48,300 bases of DNA from Candidatus Bathyarchaeota archaeon (GCA_005888745.1 VBBS01000045.1:12601-60900), one strand, 5' to 3'; positions 26,989 to 36,340 are shown, counted from the first letter of the stretch. Translations and numbers: made by a program. The notes: a model not told the origin generated them from the letters alone.

Positions 26989-27159
26989 CTTTTTCGAATG
27001 ACAACGCCCAAGAATCGCCCATTCTCAGCCCTGATCCCTGATCCTGGGACCACGCCCCTATCTCGCCCCATGAATCGCTTGGAGATCGCTGTAGATTTCC
27101 CGTCTTTTTCCCGGACTCTCGCGACGCCAAACCGCACGCCCCTCGAAGACAACCCACTA

Positions 27160-28464
27160 TTATGGGTAGATTCGGTTGATCAACCGCGGGAACGCTATCG
27201 CGTCCCGTATATGGTCGAGTTTACAGACCCAGGAGACAACTCGTTCCAGGCCGAGTCCGAAACCCGAATGCGTAACGCTGCCAAACTTTCTCAGATCCAA
27301 ATACCACTCGTAGCTTTTCGGGTCTAGTCCCTCTTCACGAATCCTTGCCAGCAACGCACCATAATCCTCAATCCTTTGCCCTCCACCGGTAATCTCCCCA
27401 TAACCTTCTGGAGCCAGACAGTCCGTGGACAATGTAACTTCCGGATTCTTGGGATCAGGCATGTGATAGAACGCCTTCGCTTTCTTTGGATAGTGAGTGA
27501 CAAAGAAAGGCCGATCAAATTTTGCAGTCAAGAGTTTCTCCTGTTCGTATCCGAGGTCGTCGCCCCACTTTATCCCGGATCTTTCCTCTCCGATCATCTT
27601 GAACGCTTGATCGTATGTGACTCTTTCGAACGGTGGCTTCACCTTCTCTAGATCTTCTATTTTCCGCTCGAACAGTGCGAGTTCGGGCTTACACCTCTCG
27701 ACCAGAGTCGCAACGATATGGCTCAGCAATTGCTCTTCAACCTCGATGATGCAGTTCAGGTCGCACCAAGGTGCCTCAGCCTCCACGTGCCAGTACTCTG
27801 TCAAGTGCCGCCTGGTCCGCGATTTCTCTGCTCTGAAAGACGGAGCAACGGTGTAGATTCTGCCTACACTCGCTATCAACGCCTCAGCGTATAACTGCCA
27901 GCTTTGGGTCAAGTAGGCTTTCTGGTCGAAATATTTCACCTCGAACAACGTCGCGCCACCCTCCACCGCAGCAGAGGTAAGAGTTGGAACATGAACCTCG
28001 GTGAAACCATGCTTGTCAAACCACTCACGAGCGGCTGAGAGAACGACCGCCCGTACCCTCAGAATCGAGCTCATCTTGTCGCTTCGAACGAAGAGATGCC
28101 GTTTGTCCAAGAGAAACTCGGGACCATGGAACTGCTTCGCGATCGGAAACTCTTCGAGAGCCGGATGCACGACCCGTCCTTCATCTACCTGAATCTCTCG
28201 CCCGCCAGGCGCTCGCGGATCAGGTTTGACCTCACCAAGCAACTCGACACTCGACTCTATTCGAGTCGATTGGAACTCCTCGAAGGTCTTCTCGTCAAGT
28301 TTCTCCCTTCGTAGAGTACACTGAATAACCCCCGTGCCGTCACGCAATAGGAGGAAGATTATTCCACCACCCGTCCGCTTGTTCTGCAGCCATCCGTGAA
28401 CACGAACCTGCTTTGCGTCAAATGTCCCGTGAAGAATTTCTCTTACTGTGACGACTTGCTGCAT
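27160..28464 (-). CDS. asnS: Asparaginyl-tRNA synthetase
   Basis: Class IIb synthetase charging tRNA-Asn. An N-terminal OB fold (about residues 10-105, VRVHGWLQNKR) binds the anticodon. The catalytic domain has motif 2 PSFRAEKSRTRRHLTEYWHVE and motif 3 GFGLGLERVV. The segment LTQSWQLYAEAL follows AsnRS (LTQSGQLY) rather than archaeal AspRS (SPQLYKQ), although Trp replaces the usual Gly. ATG 28464 is chosen; TTG 28479 in the same frame is possible. It shares a TATA region with the divergent gene at 28544. Confidence 0.88.
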   Translation of the reverse strand: MQQVVTVREILHGTFDAKQVRVHGWLQNKRTGGGIIFLLLRDGTGVIQCTLRREKLDEKTFEEFQSTRIESSVELLGEVKPDPRAPGGREIQVDEGRVVHPALEEFPIAKQFHGPEFLLDKRHLFVRSDKMSSILRVRAVVLSAAREWFDKHGFTEVHVPTLTSAAVEGGATLFEVKYFDQKAYLTQSWQLYAEALIASVGRIYTVAPSFRAEKSRTRRHLTEYWHVEAEAPWCDLNCIIEVEEQLLSHIVATLVERCKPELALFERKIEDLEKVKPPFERVTYDQAFKMIGEERSGIKWGDDLGYEQEKLLTAKFDRPFFVTHYPKKAKAFYHMPDPKNPEVTLSTDCLAPEGYGEITGGGQRIEDYGALLARIREEGLDPKSYEWYLDLRKFGSVTHSGFGLGLERVVSWVCKLDHIRDAIAFPRLINRIYP

Positions 28465-28505
28465 CCCTGGACCCTGCAAAACTCAAGGTTTGACTACCCT
28501 CGGAT

Positions 28506-28516
28506 TATTTAAAAAT
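28506..28516. promoter_or_regulatory. Shared divergent TATA element, asnS and 28544 gene
   Basis: TTATTTAAAAA on plus reads TTTTTAAATAA on minus, giving a usable TATA box both ways. Predicted starts are near 28536 on plus (ATG 28544) and 28485 on minus (TTG 28479 or ATG 28464). Only 64-79 nt separate the two genes, so one element probably serves both. Confidence 0.5.
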
Positions 28517-28543
28517 CCCAATGCGACCTTGCGATGGTAAGAT

Positions 28544-29098
28544 ATGTCAGAGCTAAGAGAGCGGTCTACAAAGAAACTGGCAGAGCTGAAATCCTATCTC
28601 GAGAAGAAAGTCGTAGAAGACGAGGAAGAGATCAGGATGCTCAGATCCTTCCTCGAAGTAATCGATCTCTTGCTCACCGAGCGAAGCTATCGAAAAGTCG
28701 AAGTTCCGAAAACACTTCCGGAGCCAGGCAAGAAACAGGAAGCGTCTCCGCAGAGCATCAGGACGATCAGTGGAGTAATACTTGCCGACATGTACGTTAG
28801 TGGGCCAAACCTGCGAGTAGTGCCTGGTGAGGGAATGAAATTCGACACCAACACTCCGCCGTTCCGGCCATTCCTGCTGGGAAAGGTGCTTGAGCCTATG
28901 CAGAAGAAGGATGAGGAAGCTGCTCGAAAAGGGGGATTGCCCCCGGATCGAGTGCTCTCATTCGACCTCGACCAACAGGGCGACCTGCTGAAACAGTTGC
29001 ACGTGAAGAACTATGGCGACGACACTCGTCTCAGCGAGATCAAGAACGCCGTCCGCTGGACATTTCGGAAAATGTACGAGAAAACTGTCGGAACGTAG
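28544..29098 (+). CDS. Conserved-looking protein of unknown function
   Basis: A 184-residue soluble protein that I do not recognise. The first 55 residues are a charged coiled coil (KLAELKSYLEKKVVEDEEE), followed by a basic Pro-rich linker and a mixed C-terminal domain beginning TISGVILADMYV and ending in a basic helix (EIKNAVRWTFRKMYEK). No membrane helix or metal motif. Nearly leaderless behind the TATA element at 28506-28516 and divergent from asnS. Confidence 0.8.
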   Translation: MSELRERSTKKLAELKSYLEKKVVEDEEEIRMLRSFLEVIDLLLTERSYRKVEVPKTLPEPGKKQEASPQSIRTISGVILADMYVSGPNLRVVPGEGMKFDTNTPPFRPFLLGKVLEPMQKKDEEAARKGGLPPDRVLSFDLDQQGDLLKQLHVKNYGDDTRLSEIKNAVRWTFRKMYEKTVGT

Positions 29099-29119
29099 AA
29101 GCCTACCGACCTATGGAAG

Positions 29120-29551
29120 CTAGCGACCGGCAGCGCGACTCTGAAGATCGCTCTTCACAGCTGAAGCGTAGTCAATACCGTAGGTCGTCTGAAGGTAATC
29201 CCTCAACGACATCGCCGACCGAGCTTCGGATATGAACCCCTCTTTGGGAAACTGAAAGGCCTGCGCCTCTCCACACGACTTGCATTTCGCAATGACGCTG
29301 TCGTAGATGGTTCCTCCTGACATCCCGAAATCATGATCCACCGGCTCCAACTGGCCTCCACAATGACACTGAGTCTTCAAAACCGTCGCATAAGTGGCCT
29401 GTATCTCCCGGAAGTGCCCCTCTGCATCTCTGAGCAGCTGATCCTTCAGCTCAAGATACCTAGAATCGTTCCCTAGCTCCGGCCTCTCGCTTTCCACCCT
29501 CCGAAGGCCATATTCCAGTAAGTACGCCATGGGATTCCCAGATGAGGCCAT
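29120..29551 (-). CDS. Zinc-ribbon protein of unknown function
   Basis: From ATG 29551 the product has 143 residues. A helical N-terminal half is followed by two Cys pairs, CHCGG (about residue 62) and CKSCG (about 93), forming a likely zinc ribbon, and then a short helical tail. The frame is open upstream to 29698, but those 49 residues look non-coding (Arg/Gly-rich, no conserved pattern) and are left out. Convergent with the preceding gene. Confidence 0.65.
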   Translation of the reverse strand: MASSGNPMAYLLEYGLRRVESERPELGNDSRYLELKDQLLRDAEGHFREIQATYATVLKTQCHCGGQLEPVDHDFGMSGGTIYDSVIAKCKSCGEAQAFQFPKEGFISEARSAMSLRDYLQTTYGIDYASAVKSDLQSRAAGR

Positions 29552-29821
29552 AAGATACCTTCGAGGCGGCCTTTGAAAGAAGAGATTGGTACCAGTCTTG
29601 AACCATTCAAGTTCTAGAAGACAACCTAGCGTCTGAAAAAGGTCTCCTTCGCGGTGTCCTGCAGATACCGGATGGTTTCCTCCGCGGGTTCGCCCCAATC
29701 CTCTGTGTAACCTATAGTCGTCGACTGTTTTAGTAGTTTGGAGTTGTCAAGTGGGTAAACCTTAAGAAATCCTGTTCCCCCCTTGTTTCCGATTTCGGAC
29801 TCGAACAAAGGTGTGAGAGAA

Positions 29822-31471
29822 ATGTCTGCACAAGGAACCCAAGGAGTGCCGGTACTCATTCTAAAGGAAGGAACCGGACGATCCACAGGTAAGGAAGCTC
29901 AGAGAAACAACATAACAGCCGCAAAAGTCGTGGCGGAAACTGTCCGCTCGACTCTCGGACCCAGAGGAATGGACAAGATGCTCGTCAGCTCCATCGGAGA
30001 CGTGACAATCACCAACGATGGTGCCACGATCATGAAAGAGCTCGATGTTCAGCATCCCGCAGCAAAAATGCTTGTTGAAGTGTCGAAGACACAGGATAAC
30101 GAGGTTGGAGATGGAACCACCACCGCTGTAATCCTATCGGGAGAACTTCTCGAGAAGGCTGAGAAGCTCTTGGACAAGGACGTACATCCAACCGTCATCG
30201 TCGACGGTTATCAGAAGGCCGCGGAAAAGGCGATCGAGATTCTCGACAAACTATCGATCCCTATCTCCGAGAAAGATGATGTTATCCTCCGCCAGGTCGC
30301 AACAACATCCATGTACAGCAAGGGCATAGCGGTCGCGAAAGAACACTTTGCAGACATCGCCGTCAAGGCCGTCAAACAGGTCGCCGAGAAAACTGATGGT
30401 AAGCTGAGGGCCGATATTGATCTGATCAAGATTCTGAAGAAACACGGAAAGAGCTTGGAAGAAACAGAGCTCGTCAAGGGTATCGTTATCGACAAAGAAC
30501 TCGCTCATGCCCAGATGCCCAAGACCATAACCGGTGCACGAATAGCACTTCTCAACGCCAAAATCGAGGTTGAGAAAACAGAGTTCGACGCAAAGATCAA
30601 CATCAACAACCCTGACCAGATGCACCTGTTCATTGAGGAGGAGGAGAAGATGCTCGTAGACATGGTCAACCAGATCGAAAAGACTGGAGCGAACATCGTT
30701 TTCAGCGAGAAAGGGATCGATGACGTTGCGCTGCACTATCTGGCCAAGAAGGGCATTGGCGCAGTAAAGAACGTGAGCAGTGGTGACCTCGAGAAGTTGT
30801 CAAAGGCAACCGGTGCGAGAGTGGTTGCAAGCGTCAAGGACCTTGCAAAGGACGCTTTGGGAGAGGCAAAATCGATAGAAGAAGTCAAGATCGGGGACGA
30901 CAAGCTCCTATACGTCCGAGACGCCAAGAACCCGAAGGCTGTCACCATCGTCATCCGAGGCGGCACAGAGCACGTCGTGGACGAGGCGGACAGGTCACTT
31001 CATGACGCGCTGTGCGTTGTGAGAAACGCTCTGGAAGATGGCAAGATTGTCGCAGGAGGCGGCGCGCCTGAGGCAGAATTGGCCAAGCGATTGCGAGAGT
31101 ACGCTGTAAAAGTTGGAGGCAGAGAACAGCTCGCTATCGAAGCATTCGCAGAATCACTGGAAACCGTGCCGACCACGCTGGCAGAGAACGCTGGACTTGA
31201 CCCGATCGACGTACTGGTTGAATTGCGATCGAAGCACGAAAAAGCAGGGAGTCCGTGGTTTGGAATCGATGTCTTTTCGGGCGATGTGAAGGATATGAGG
31301 AAACTGAACGTTCTTGAACCACTTCGTGTGAAGCAACAAGTGATAAAATCGGCTTCTGAAGCTGCATCGATGATACTGAGAATTGACGACGTAATAGCCT
31401 CCAAAGGAGTCGGAGGGGGGGCTAGCGGCGGCAAGGATTTCAAGCCGCCTGGCGGCGACGAAGAGTTCTAG
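29822..31471 (+). CDS. thsA: Thermosome subunit (group II chaperonin)
   Basis: ATP-driven protein-folding chaperonin forming double rings with a built-in lid. The 549-residue protein has [12 protein letters not shown] and NDGATI, the ATPase motif [10 protein letters not shown], and [11 protein letters not shown]. The tail is Gly-rich (GGGASGG) and ends DEEF. The frame opens at 29783, but ATG 29822, preceded by a GTGAGAGAA purine stretch, gives the usual MSAQ...VLILKEGT start. Monocistronic: an oligo-T run follows the stop. Confidence 0.97.
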   Translation: MSAQGTQGVPVLILKEGTGRSTGKEAQRNNITAAKVVAETVRSTLGPRGMDKMLVSSIGDVTITNDGATIMKELDVQHPAAKMLVEVSKTQDNEVGDGTTTAVILSGELLEKAEKLLDKDVHPTVIVDGYQKAAEKAIEILDKLSIPISEKDDVILRQVATTSMYSKGIAVAKEHFADIAVKAVKQVAEKTDGKLRADIDLIKILKKHGKSLEETELVKGIVIDKELAHAQMPKTITGARIALLNAKIEVEKTEFDAKININNPDQMHLFIEEEEKMLVDMVNQIEKTGANIVFSEKGIDDVALHYLAKKGIGAVKNVSSGDLEKLSKATGARVVASVKDLAKDALGEAKSIEEVKIGDDKLLYVRDAKNPKAVTIVIRGGTEHVVDEADRSLHDALCVVRNALEDGKIVAGGGAPEAELAKRLREYAVKVGGREQLAIEAFAESLETVPTTLAENAGLDPIDVLVELRSKHEKAGSPWFGIDVFSGDVKDMRKLNVLEPLRVKQQVIKSASEAASMILRIDDVIASKGVGGGASGGKDFKPPGGDEEF

Positions 31472-31554
31472 AACGAACCCCCGGTTCTCCGTTTCAGGAC
31501 ACGCGATGAACTAGGGCCGCGAAACCGTTCTTTCAAAGCCACTAAACAGAACCC

Positions 31555-31561
31555 TCTTTTT
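31555..31561 (+). terminator. Oligo-T terminator after the thermosome gene
   Basis: TCTTTTT tract 84 nt past the thermosome stop, the first T-run in the intergenic region. Confidence 0.4.
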
Positions 31562-31804
31562 GCCGAGAGGATTGCCGTCTGCACGGGTCTCCCGGGGAGA
31601 CAGTCGATTCAGGGTGGAATCCGGACTCCGATAGAAAGGCGAAACGTACGATTATTTCTGTCAGTTCCCAATCGCCTAAGGCGAGAATCTGGAGCGATTC
31701 CTGAATCGAGATCTGGGCTAATAATGGGGGATTTCGCGAGCCTGACTTTCGCTCCTCCACTCTCGCTTCAGGAGATGCTCTGTTCTTATCCCCCGTCCCT
31801 TTCT
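31562..31804. other. Gene-free stretch with four short inverted repeats
   Basis: Part of the 566-nt gap between the convergent thermosome and kinase genes. Four hairpin-capable elements follow each other: GTCTCC/GGAGAC (31587-31601), GATTC/GAATC (31606-31621), TCGCC/GGCGA (31672-31684) and CGATTC/GAATCG (31695-31708). I see no tRNA, RNase P or SRP RNA signature. It may be an unrecognised structured RNA, a degraded gene, or chance. Confidence 0.3.
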
Positions 31805-31818
31805 AGGGAATATTCCCT
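31805..31818. repeat. Perfect 14-nt palindrome
   Basis: AGGGAATATTCCCT is fully self-complementary and lies just upstream of the doubtful ORF at 31827. It could be a dimeric regulator site; no partner can be named. Confidence 0.4.
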
Positions 31819-31826
31819 GTCCAGCA

Positions 31827-32030
31827 TTGATAGTGGACGAGACAAGCGGAACCGGGCGTAATCTGGGTTTTGCTGATGAGGAAGATACGGGAAGTCTAGA
31901 GCTGTCCGAACGATTTCGAGCCGATTTGCTGGGGATTCCCAGATGCGCGATCAGGGCTGAAAAATGGGAGATTCCAGTGACTAATCGAATGTTCTCAATG
32001 ACCCTCATACTGAAGCCAAGAAAAGAGTAA
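31827..32030 (+). CDS. Doubtful small acidic ORF, 67 residues
   Basis: A TTG-started ORF (GTG 31833 also possible) with an acidic first half (GFADEEDTGSLEL) and a C-terminal stretch that looks like a beta-strand tail (MFSMTLILKPRKE). It could be a small protein or the 3' remnant of a lost gene. It ends 7 nt before the convergent kinase stop. No family recognised. Confidence 0.3.
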   Translation: MIVDETSGTGRNLGFADEEDTGSLELSERFRADLLGIPRCAIRAEKWEIPVTNRMFSMTLILKPRKE

Positions 32031-32037
32031 GAGACGA

Positions 32038-32814
32038 CTATATTTCTGTGAGTCTTTTCCTCATGTGATGCAATATGTTCGGGGGGGTCCATACTGAGAA
32101 CACTCTTACGTATCTAGGGGACGCTGCTGCTCGTATCGTGCTTGCGCTTCCTTGCTCCCGATAACCCTTGATGAAAGCATCCACATATCCTGCGAGCGTC
32201 TTGTTGAACGAAAGCCAATAGTGGCCGGAATAGAAGAGAAACTCCGCCAGATCCCAAGAATAATCTCCTCTGTAACGGGCTTGTTCAAGATCGACTAGTG
32301 TCACTTCGCCTTTCTTCTCAACCAGAAAGTTCTCCGGTTTCGTATCCCCTAGCGCAGCTTCAAGCCCGTGCGCCCCAGCCATCAGTTTTCCTGCTTGGTA
32401 TGCTGCCTCCCGCTCTCTCTGACCGATTTGAGCTGCTTCGGCCAAACGCGTAAGAAGACTTGACAATTGGTCTCCCGAGACATAGGAAAACAATATTGTC
32501 CGCGATTTCTGGTCGGCCCCTAGAATAGATGGCACAGGTATTCCGCGTCGCGAAAGAAGGTCGTTGAACGCGTATTCAGCCTCCATTCTTCTCTTTCCCG
32601 ATATTGAGAAATGAACCGAGCCAAGCCCGAAGAGACTCAGCGTCACCCATTTCAGAGACACCCAGTTCGTGTAACGCTTGGCCACCAGCTTTTCGCCGTC
32701 AACCTTCACCAGGAAGACATCGTTGACGAAGCTGCCGATCCGTCGAATCGAGACCCGGCCGTCAGGACGATACCTCCTAACGAGCTTCAAAATGAGATCC
32801 ATTTCTTCAGGCAA
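32038..32814 (-). CDS. Protein-kinase-fold phosphotransferase (Bud32/APH-like)
   Basis: A 258-residue single-domain kinase-like protein. The ATP-site Lys is in KLVAKRY (about 43). The catalytic loop reads GDTKPENFLV and the metal loop VDLEQA, close to Bud32/WaaP/aminoglycoside-phosphotransferase kinases rather than eukaryotic-type kinases. SWDLAEFLFYSGHYW is the following helix typical of this group. The substrate is unknown. It is not adjacent to a Kae1 gene, so Bud32 itself is not claimed. Confidence 0.7.
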   Translation of the reverse strand: MPEEMDLILKLVRRYRPDGRVSIRRIGSFVNDVFLVKVDGEKLVAKRYTNWVSLKWVTLSLFGLGSVHFSISGKRRMEAEYAFNDLLSRRGIPVPSILGADQKSRTILFSYVSGDQLSSLLTRLAEAAQIGQREREAAYQAGKLMAGAHGLEAALGDTKPENFLVEKKGEVTLVDLEQARYRGDYSWDLAEFLFYSGHYWLSFNKTLAGYVDAFIKGYREQGSASTIRAAASPRYVRVFSVWTPPNILHHMRKRLTEI

Positions 32815-32860
32815 GAGAACCTCTCCGTTAACTATCCAATACGGACCCTGGGACCGGTTT

Positions 32861-32870
32861 TCCTAAATAT
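32861..32870 (+). promoter_or_regulatory. TATA box of the 32904 membrane protein gene
   Basis: TCCTAAATAT on plus; predicted RNA start near 32892, about 12 nt before the TTG start. Confidence 0.45.
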
Positions 32871-32903
32871 CGTCCAACGACCCACCGGCCCACTCGAACA
32901 CTA

Positions 32904-33779
32904 TTGTGGACCAAGAGGGAAAGTTCACACAACCGACTAAACGTACTCGTCTGTTTCGTTGGTACATTCACCCTCTTCCTCATCGGCTCATGGGCAGTGC
33001 TAGTGCTTCTTTCATCCACGACTAGAGTACTCCCTAGGAACGCCCAGGGAGGACCCCTCACACTGGCTTTGGCTGCGACTCTGTCGGTTGTAGTCTCTCT
33101 CATCGGCATCCCCATAGGATTCACGTACATGTACTTCTTCGGAGGCGTCGTCTCAACAAAGGCGATTAAGCTCTATCTCTTCATAACCAAAGGAACTCAT
33201 GTAATAGGCTCCAAGACATCAGAACTGTCGGCGATCCAAGCTTCTCGAGGCTTGAAACTGAAACTTCGCAGACAGATCATGTACTTCGGGTTCATTCTTG
33301 CAGTAGTAGTTCCTTTTGCAACCTACGAAGCCAAACACAAAGACCTCCCGTTCTTCTCGCCTCTCGCCCCAACAACCGACATAGTGACCTTGATAACCCA
33401 GGATTTCATAACACTCACAATGACCGCGTCACTAATGCTTCCACTAGTTGCACTTGCTCTCCCGTACTTCGGAGGGCTGAGACTTCGAAGCATCGATGTC
33501 GGCCCGTTTCACACCACGGTCCTATCCATGGTAGTGGGTGCATCAGGCGGCTTTGCGCTCCTCTATACGGCTTTGACACAGCCGATCCTCAGCGTGCTCG
33601 CGTACATTTTCTTTCTCTTGATTGGCGTATGCTGGTGCTTCGCGCTCGGCTGCAACCTAGGAGCTGAACCAGCCAACCGACATATCACTCGCATGGTATT
33701 AGCCGAGAAAGTGAGCTCCAGAGTCGTTTCCTCGAAGATATGGCTGGAAAACCCCCCTGGAAAATTCCGAGAAGTCTAG
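32904..33779 (+). CDS. Six-helix membrane protein of unknown function
   Basis: A 291-residue integral membrane protein starting with TTG. Helices lie at about 14-36, 50-80, 127-143, 165-187, 205-225 and 230-250, with a basic cytoplasmic loop (GLKLKLRRQ) after the second. No transporter or enzyme motif is apparent. It stands upstream of the soluble KaiC-like gene on the same strand, 57 nt apart, but that gene has its own TATA box. Confidence 0.75.
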   Translation: MWTKRESSHNRLNVLVCFVGTFTLFLIGSWAVLVLLSSTTRVLPRNAQGGPLTLALAATLSVVVSLIGIPIGFTYMYFFGGVVSTKAIKLYLFITKGTHVIGSKTSELSAIQASRGLKLKLRRQIMYFGFILAVVVPFATYEAKHKDLPFFSPLAPTTDIVTLITQDFITLTMTASLMLPLVALALPYFGGLRLRSIDVGPFHTTVLSMVVGASGGFALLYTALTQPILSVLAYIFFLLIGVCWCFALGCNLGAEPANRHITRMVLAEKVSSRVVSSKIWLENPPGKFREV

Positions 33780-33798
33780 AGATGGTTTCGAAATACTA

Positions 33799-33807
33799 TT
33801 TTTATAC
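33799..33807 (+). promoter_or_regulatory. TATA box of the soluble KaiC-like gene
   Basis: TTTTTATAC on plus; predicted start near 33830, so the TTG at 33837 would be almost leaderless. Confidence 0.5.
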
Positions 33808-33836
33808 ATTGATAATCGACTAACAGTCGAAGATCG

Positions 33837-34577
33837 TTGGACAGGGTCCCCACAGGAATCAAAGGGCTAGACGAGCTTCTGGGAGGAGGTTTCCCTGAGG
33901 GAAAATGCATTCTCGTAGTCGGCAGCCCGGGTTCCGGAAAGACAACGTTCGCAATCCAATATCTCTACAGCGGAGCCCTTCAGGGCGAGACAGGACTCTA
34001 TGTCACTCTCGATGAATACCCTGACGTGATAAAACAGAACTTCCAATCCTACAATTGGGACTTGGACAGCGTAGAGAAGAAGGGCAGACTCCTCTTCCTA
34101 GACGCAAGCGGTCTTCGAAGAACGAGGGTCAAGAACAACGGTCCTCACGCGCTGTATTCCTCCGATTCCAGCGAAGGAGTCGGCTTCACCGACGTCCTGA
34201 AAACTCTTACAAAATTGGTTGAAGGCGAAAACGTCGAGCGGATCGCACTTGACCCTATCACGTCGGTAATGTTGAGATACGGAGAGGAGTTGAAGAGAAG
34301 AAGGGCTACTGTTGAGTTCTTCGATGCTCTAGCAGACACCGGTTGCACCTCGCTAGTGACAAGCGAACTTAAGACATCGCTGTTGGACCGAAGATTCCAA
34401 CTTGAGGAATTCCTTTCGCATGGAGTAGTTGTTCTTCACACGCTCATGCATCAGGGGAACTTTGTCCGAGCTGTCCAAGTGGAAAAGATGCGCGGAATAT
34501 CTCACGACACGCAGATTCGTCCCTACCAGTTTGGAACCTCGGGAATAGAAGTCTTCCCGCGGGACAAAGTTTTCTAA
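33837..34577 (+). CDS. Single-domain KaiC-like RecA-fold ATPase
   Basis: A 246-residue soluble ATPase of the archaeal KaiC/GvpD group. It begins with the family hallmark VPTGIKGLDELLGGGFP, then Walker A GSPGSGKTT (about 30-38), the TLDEYP sensor segment and a Walker B-like strand ending IALDPITSV. The C-terminus has the usual EKMRGISHD loop. KaiC-like proteins have been proposed as archaeal signalling hubs. Its stop overlaps that of the convergent membrane-anchored KaiC-like gene by 4 nt, suggesting a functional pair. Confidence 0.88.
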   Translation: MDRVPTGIKGLDELLGGGFPEGKCILVVGSPGSGKTTFAIQYLYSGALQGETGLYVTLDEYPDVIKQNFQSYNWDLDSVEKKGRLLFLDASGLRRTRVKNNGPHALYSSDSSEGVGFTDVLKTLTKLVEGENVERIALDPITSVMLRYGEELKRRRATVEFFDALADTGCTSLVTSELKTSLLDRRFQLEEFLSHGVVVLHTLMHQGNFVRAVQVEKMRGISHDTQIRPYQFGTSGIEVFPRDKVF

Positions 34578-36340
34578 GTCTTAGGCTTCTTAGAATAGAA
34601 GATTATTCCCTTACCATCTTCAATCGCAAAAACATTCCAGCCTTCCTGATGCCTCCTCGCCCTGAGCTTTGCAATTTTTAGTCGTCGACGGCGAACTCCA
34701 CGTTCTTCGAACGCTTCCATCTGGACAACGCAGTCAGACATATCCTCTAACTGTTTTTGTACCATCGCATCTACGCTGGGACCCAGAGTAAAAACTGCCT
34801 TTCCTCCTATCCCTTTCATTTTCGCACCAATTGACTGAACAAACGAGACTATACTCTCCGGTTTTGTCTTGGATGCAAGAGGGACTAGGGAGTCGAAATA
34901 GAGACTTGTGCCCTTGGACCGCTGAGGAAGTAGAGAGGACGAGATCTTCATGCCTAGCGTTGTCAAGTCGCCAATAGATGGGACTGAGAATTTCTCAGTC
35001 GATTCCTGTCCGGCCTCAGCTGAATATCCATCCACAAACGTCAAGAGTCCACTTTGCTCGTAGCCCTTCACGTCGAGCCCCATTGACTTCATCCCTGACC
35101 TTACGTTAGAAGGAAAGTCACTCGTCGAGACAAAGATGCATGGCCTGCCTCGCTTGAGATCCTCAAACATTAGTTGTTCAGAGAGAATGGTTTTCCCCGA
35201 CCCTGTATTACCCTCGATGGACACCGTTCCACCGTCTATTTCACCCGCAGTCAGAGTGTTGAAATGCCCGAATGGGGCGAGGTAACTCTTGCTCCGTCTG
35301 CGATAGTAGAATACACCCCCGACTGCGCCTATTCCTCCAACACCAGCTACAACGAAGTATGGGAGGAGATTGTAGGGGAATGGGACAAAGCCAGGGGGTA
35401 CTAATCCAAAGGTTCCGCTAGGTCCCTGGCCCTGAAAGCGGTAAACGACGTTGCCCTGACTATCAACCATGTCAATGTGGACCACGTACGTCCCTTGGGT
35501 CGAATTGGGTAGGTAGGCCCAAGACCCAATGAGCTCGTACGGAGGAGTGAGAGTTGCAAGGTTCATTGTCTCATTTGTCCCTCCCTTGACAGGCAGACCG
35601 CCGGGAGCGTGAATGGTCATGTTAATTCTGCCTTGTTGAATCTCAGCGATTCCAAGAGCGGAAACTACGAAGGCTTTGACTACAACAACGTTGTTCGGAG
35701 GAGCTGCGTCGAGGTAGAAGTATGGTTGCGCGGTACCGAACCTGTCCAAGACGCTGATAGTGTTAGCGGGAAATAGGCCTTGATAGTCCGACATGGGCAC
35801 GATTACTCGCGACTGAGCGGTACTTGAGCCCCATTGTAACTCGATTGCTGCATTTCGAGGGACGGAAGTCGCGACGAGTTCTATTGCAATTGAGGATGAT
35901 TCGATTAGCGGAGTTGATGACATAGGTATAGCGATAGTGATGTTTGAGGCTCCTGGGGAGATTCGTTGCTGAGGAGTGGAATTCGTGTTGGTCCAACTGC
36001 TCTGCCCAGGAAAGCGATAGCTGAAGGCTACGCCTAGAGTGACGGGGACAATATTGGAGGTATTGCCCTTCCAATCTATCAGTAGAGAGAAGATGATGGG
36101 GCCATTTACAGTTGCCACATTTTGCAGAGCTGTAGGAAGCGAAAAGGTAGTAGGGGATGCTGTAATATTGGTTACACAAGTAGCACATGGGCCGGAGGGA
36201 CGCAGAGAACTGAGCGTGCCGGAAGCCGCGAGGTAGAATACGCGCTGAGGTGTCGAGGGAACTCCTGTCGCCATCGGGGGGGCACTTGATGCCAAATAGA
36301 TGATTAGAACGAGCACTAAGCCGGAGATGGCCTTGCCCAC
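34574..36340 (-). CDS. Membrane-anchored KaiC-like ATPase with extracytoplasmic domain
   Basis: A 588-residue receptor-like protein starting with GTG. Residues 1-25 are a signal sequence. About 26-325 are an outside domain of beta-rich character with many N-x-S/T sites and a CATC pair near 52-55. One membrane helix (about 328-348) ends in YYRRRSK. From about 355 the cytoplasmic part is a KaiC/FlaH-like RecA domain: Walker A GNTGSGKTIL (about 379), STSDFP, and a Walker B-like strand LYFDSLVPL. The C-terminus is very basic (RRRRLKIAKLRARR). The layout suggests that an outside signal controls ATPase-driven signalling inside. The ligand is unknown. Confidence 0.85.
   Translation of the reverse strand: MGKAISGLVLVLIIYLASSAPPMATGVPSTPQRVFYLAASGTLSSLRPSGPCATCVTNITASPTTFSLPTALQNVATVNGPIIFSLLIDWKGNTSNIVPVTLGVAFSYRFPGQSSWTNTNSTPQQRISPGASNITIAIPMSSTPLIESSSIAIELVATSVPRNAAIELQWGSSTAQSRVIVPMSDYQGLFPANTISVLDRFGTAQPYFYLDAAPPNNVVVVKAFVVSALGIAEIQQGRINMTIHAPGGLPVKGGTNETMNLATLTPPYELIGSWAYLPNSTQGTYVVHIDMVDSQGNVVYRFQGQGPSGTFGLVPPGFVPFPYNLLPYFVVAGVGGIGAVGGVFYYRRRSKSYLAPFGHFNTLTAGEIDGGTVSIEGNTGSGKTILSEQLMFEDLKRGRPCIFVSTSDFPSNVRSGMKSMGLDVKGYEQSGLLTFVDGYSAEAGQESTEKFSVPSIGDLTTLGMKISSSLLPQRSKGTSLYFDSLVPLASKTKPESIVSFVQSIGAKMKGIGGKAVFTLGPSVDAMVQKQLEDMSDCVVQMEAFEERGVRRRRLKIAKLRARRHQEGWNVFAIEDGKGIIFYSKKPKT

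Noticed and set aside
29626-29886. Minus-strand ORF whose C-terminal half looks protein-like (YTEDWGEPAEETIRYL).
   Set aside because: It overlaps the thermosome start and promoter, lacks a start after that region, and no family is recognisable.
31562-31740. Possible RNase P or SRP RNA.
   Set aside because: Neither the GAGGAAAGUCC/ACAGAA core of RNase P nor the SRP helix 8 loop is present.
31718-32092. Minus-strand 124-residue ORF in the convergent gap.
   Set aside because: It overlaps the kinase 3' end and has Ser/Arg-rich shadow-like composition.
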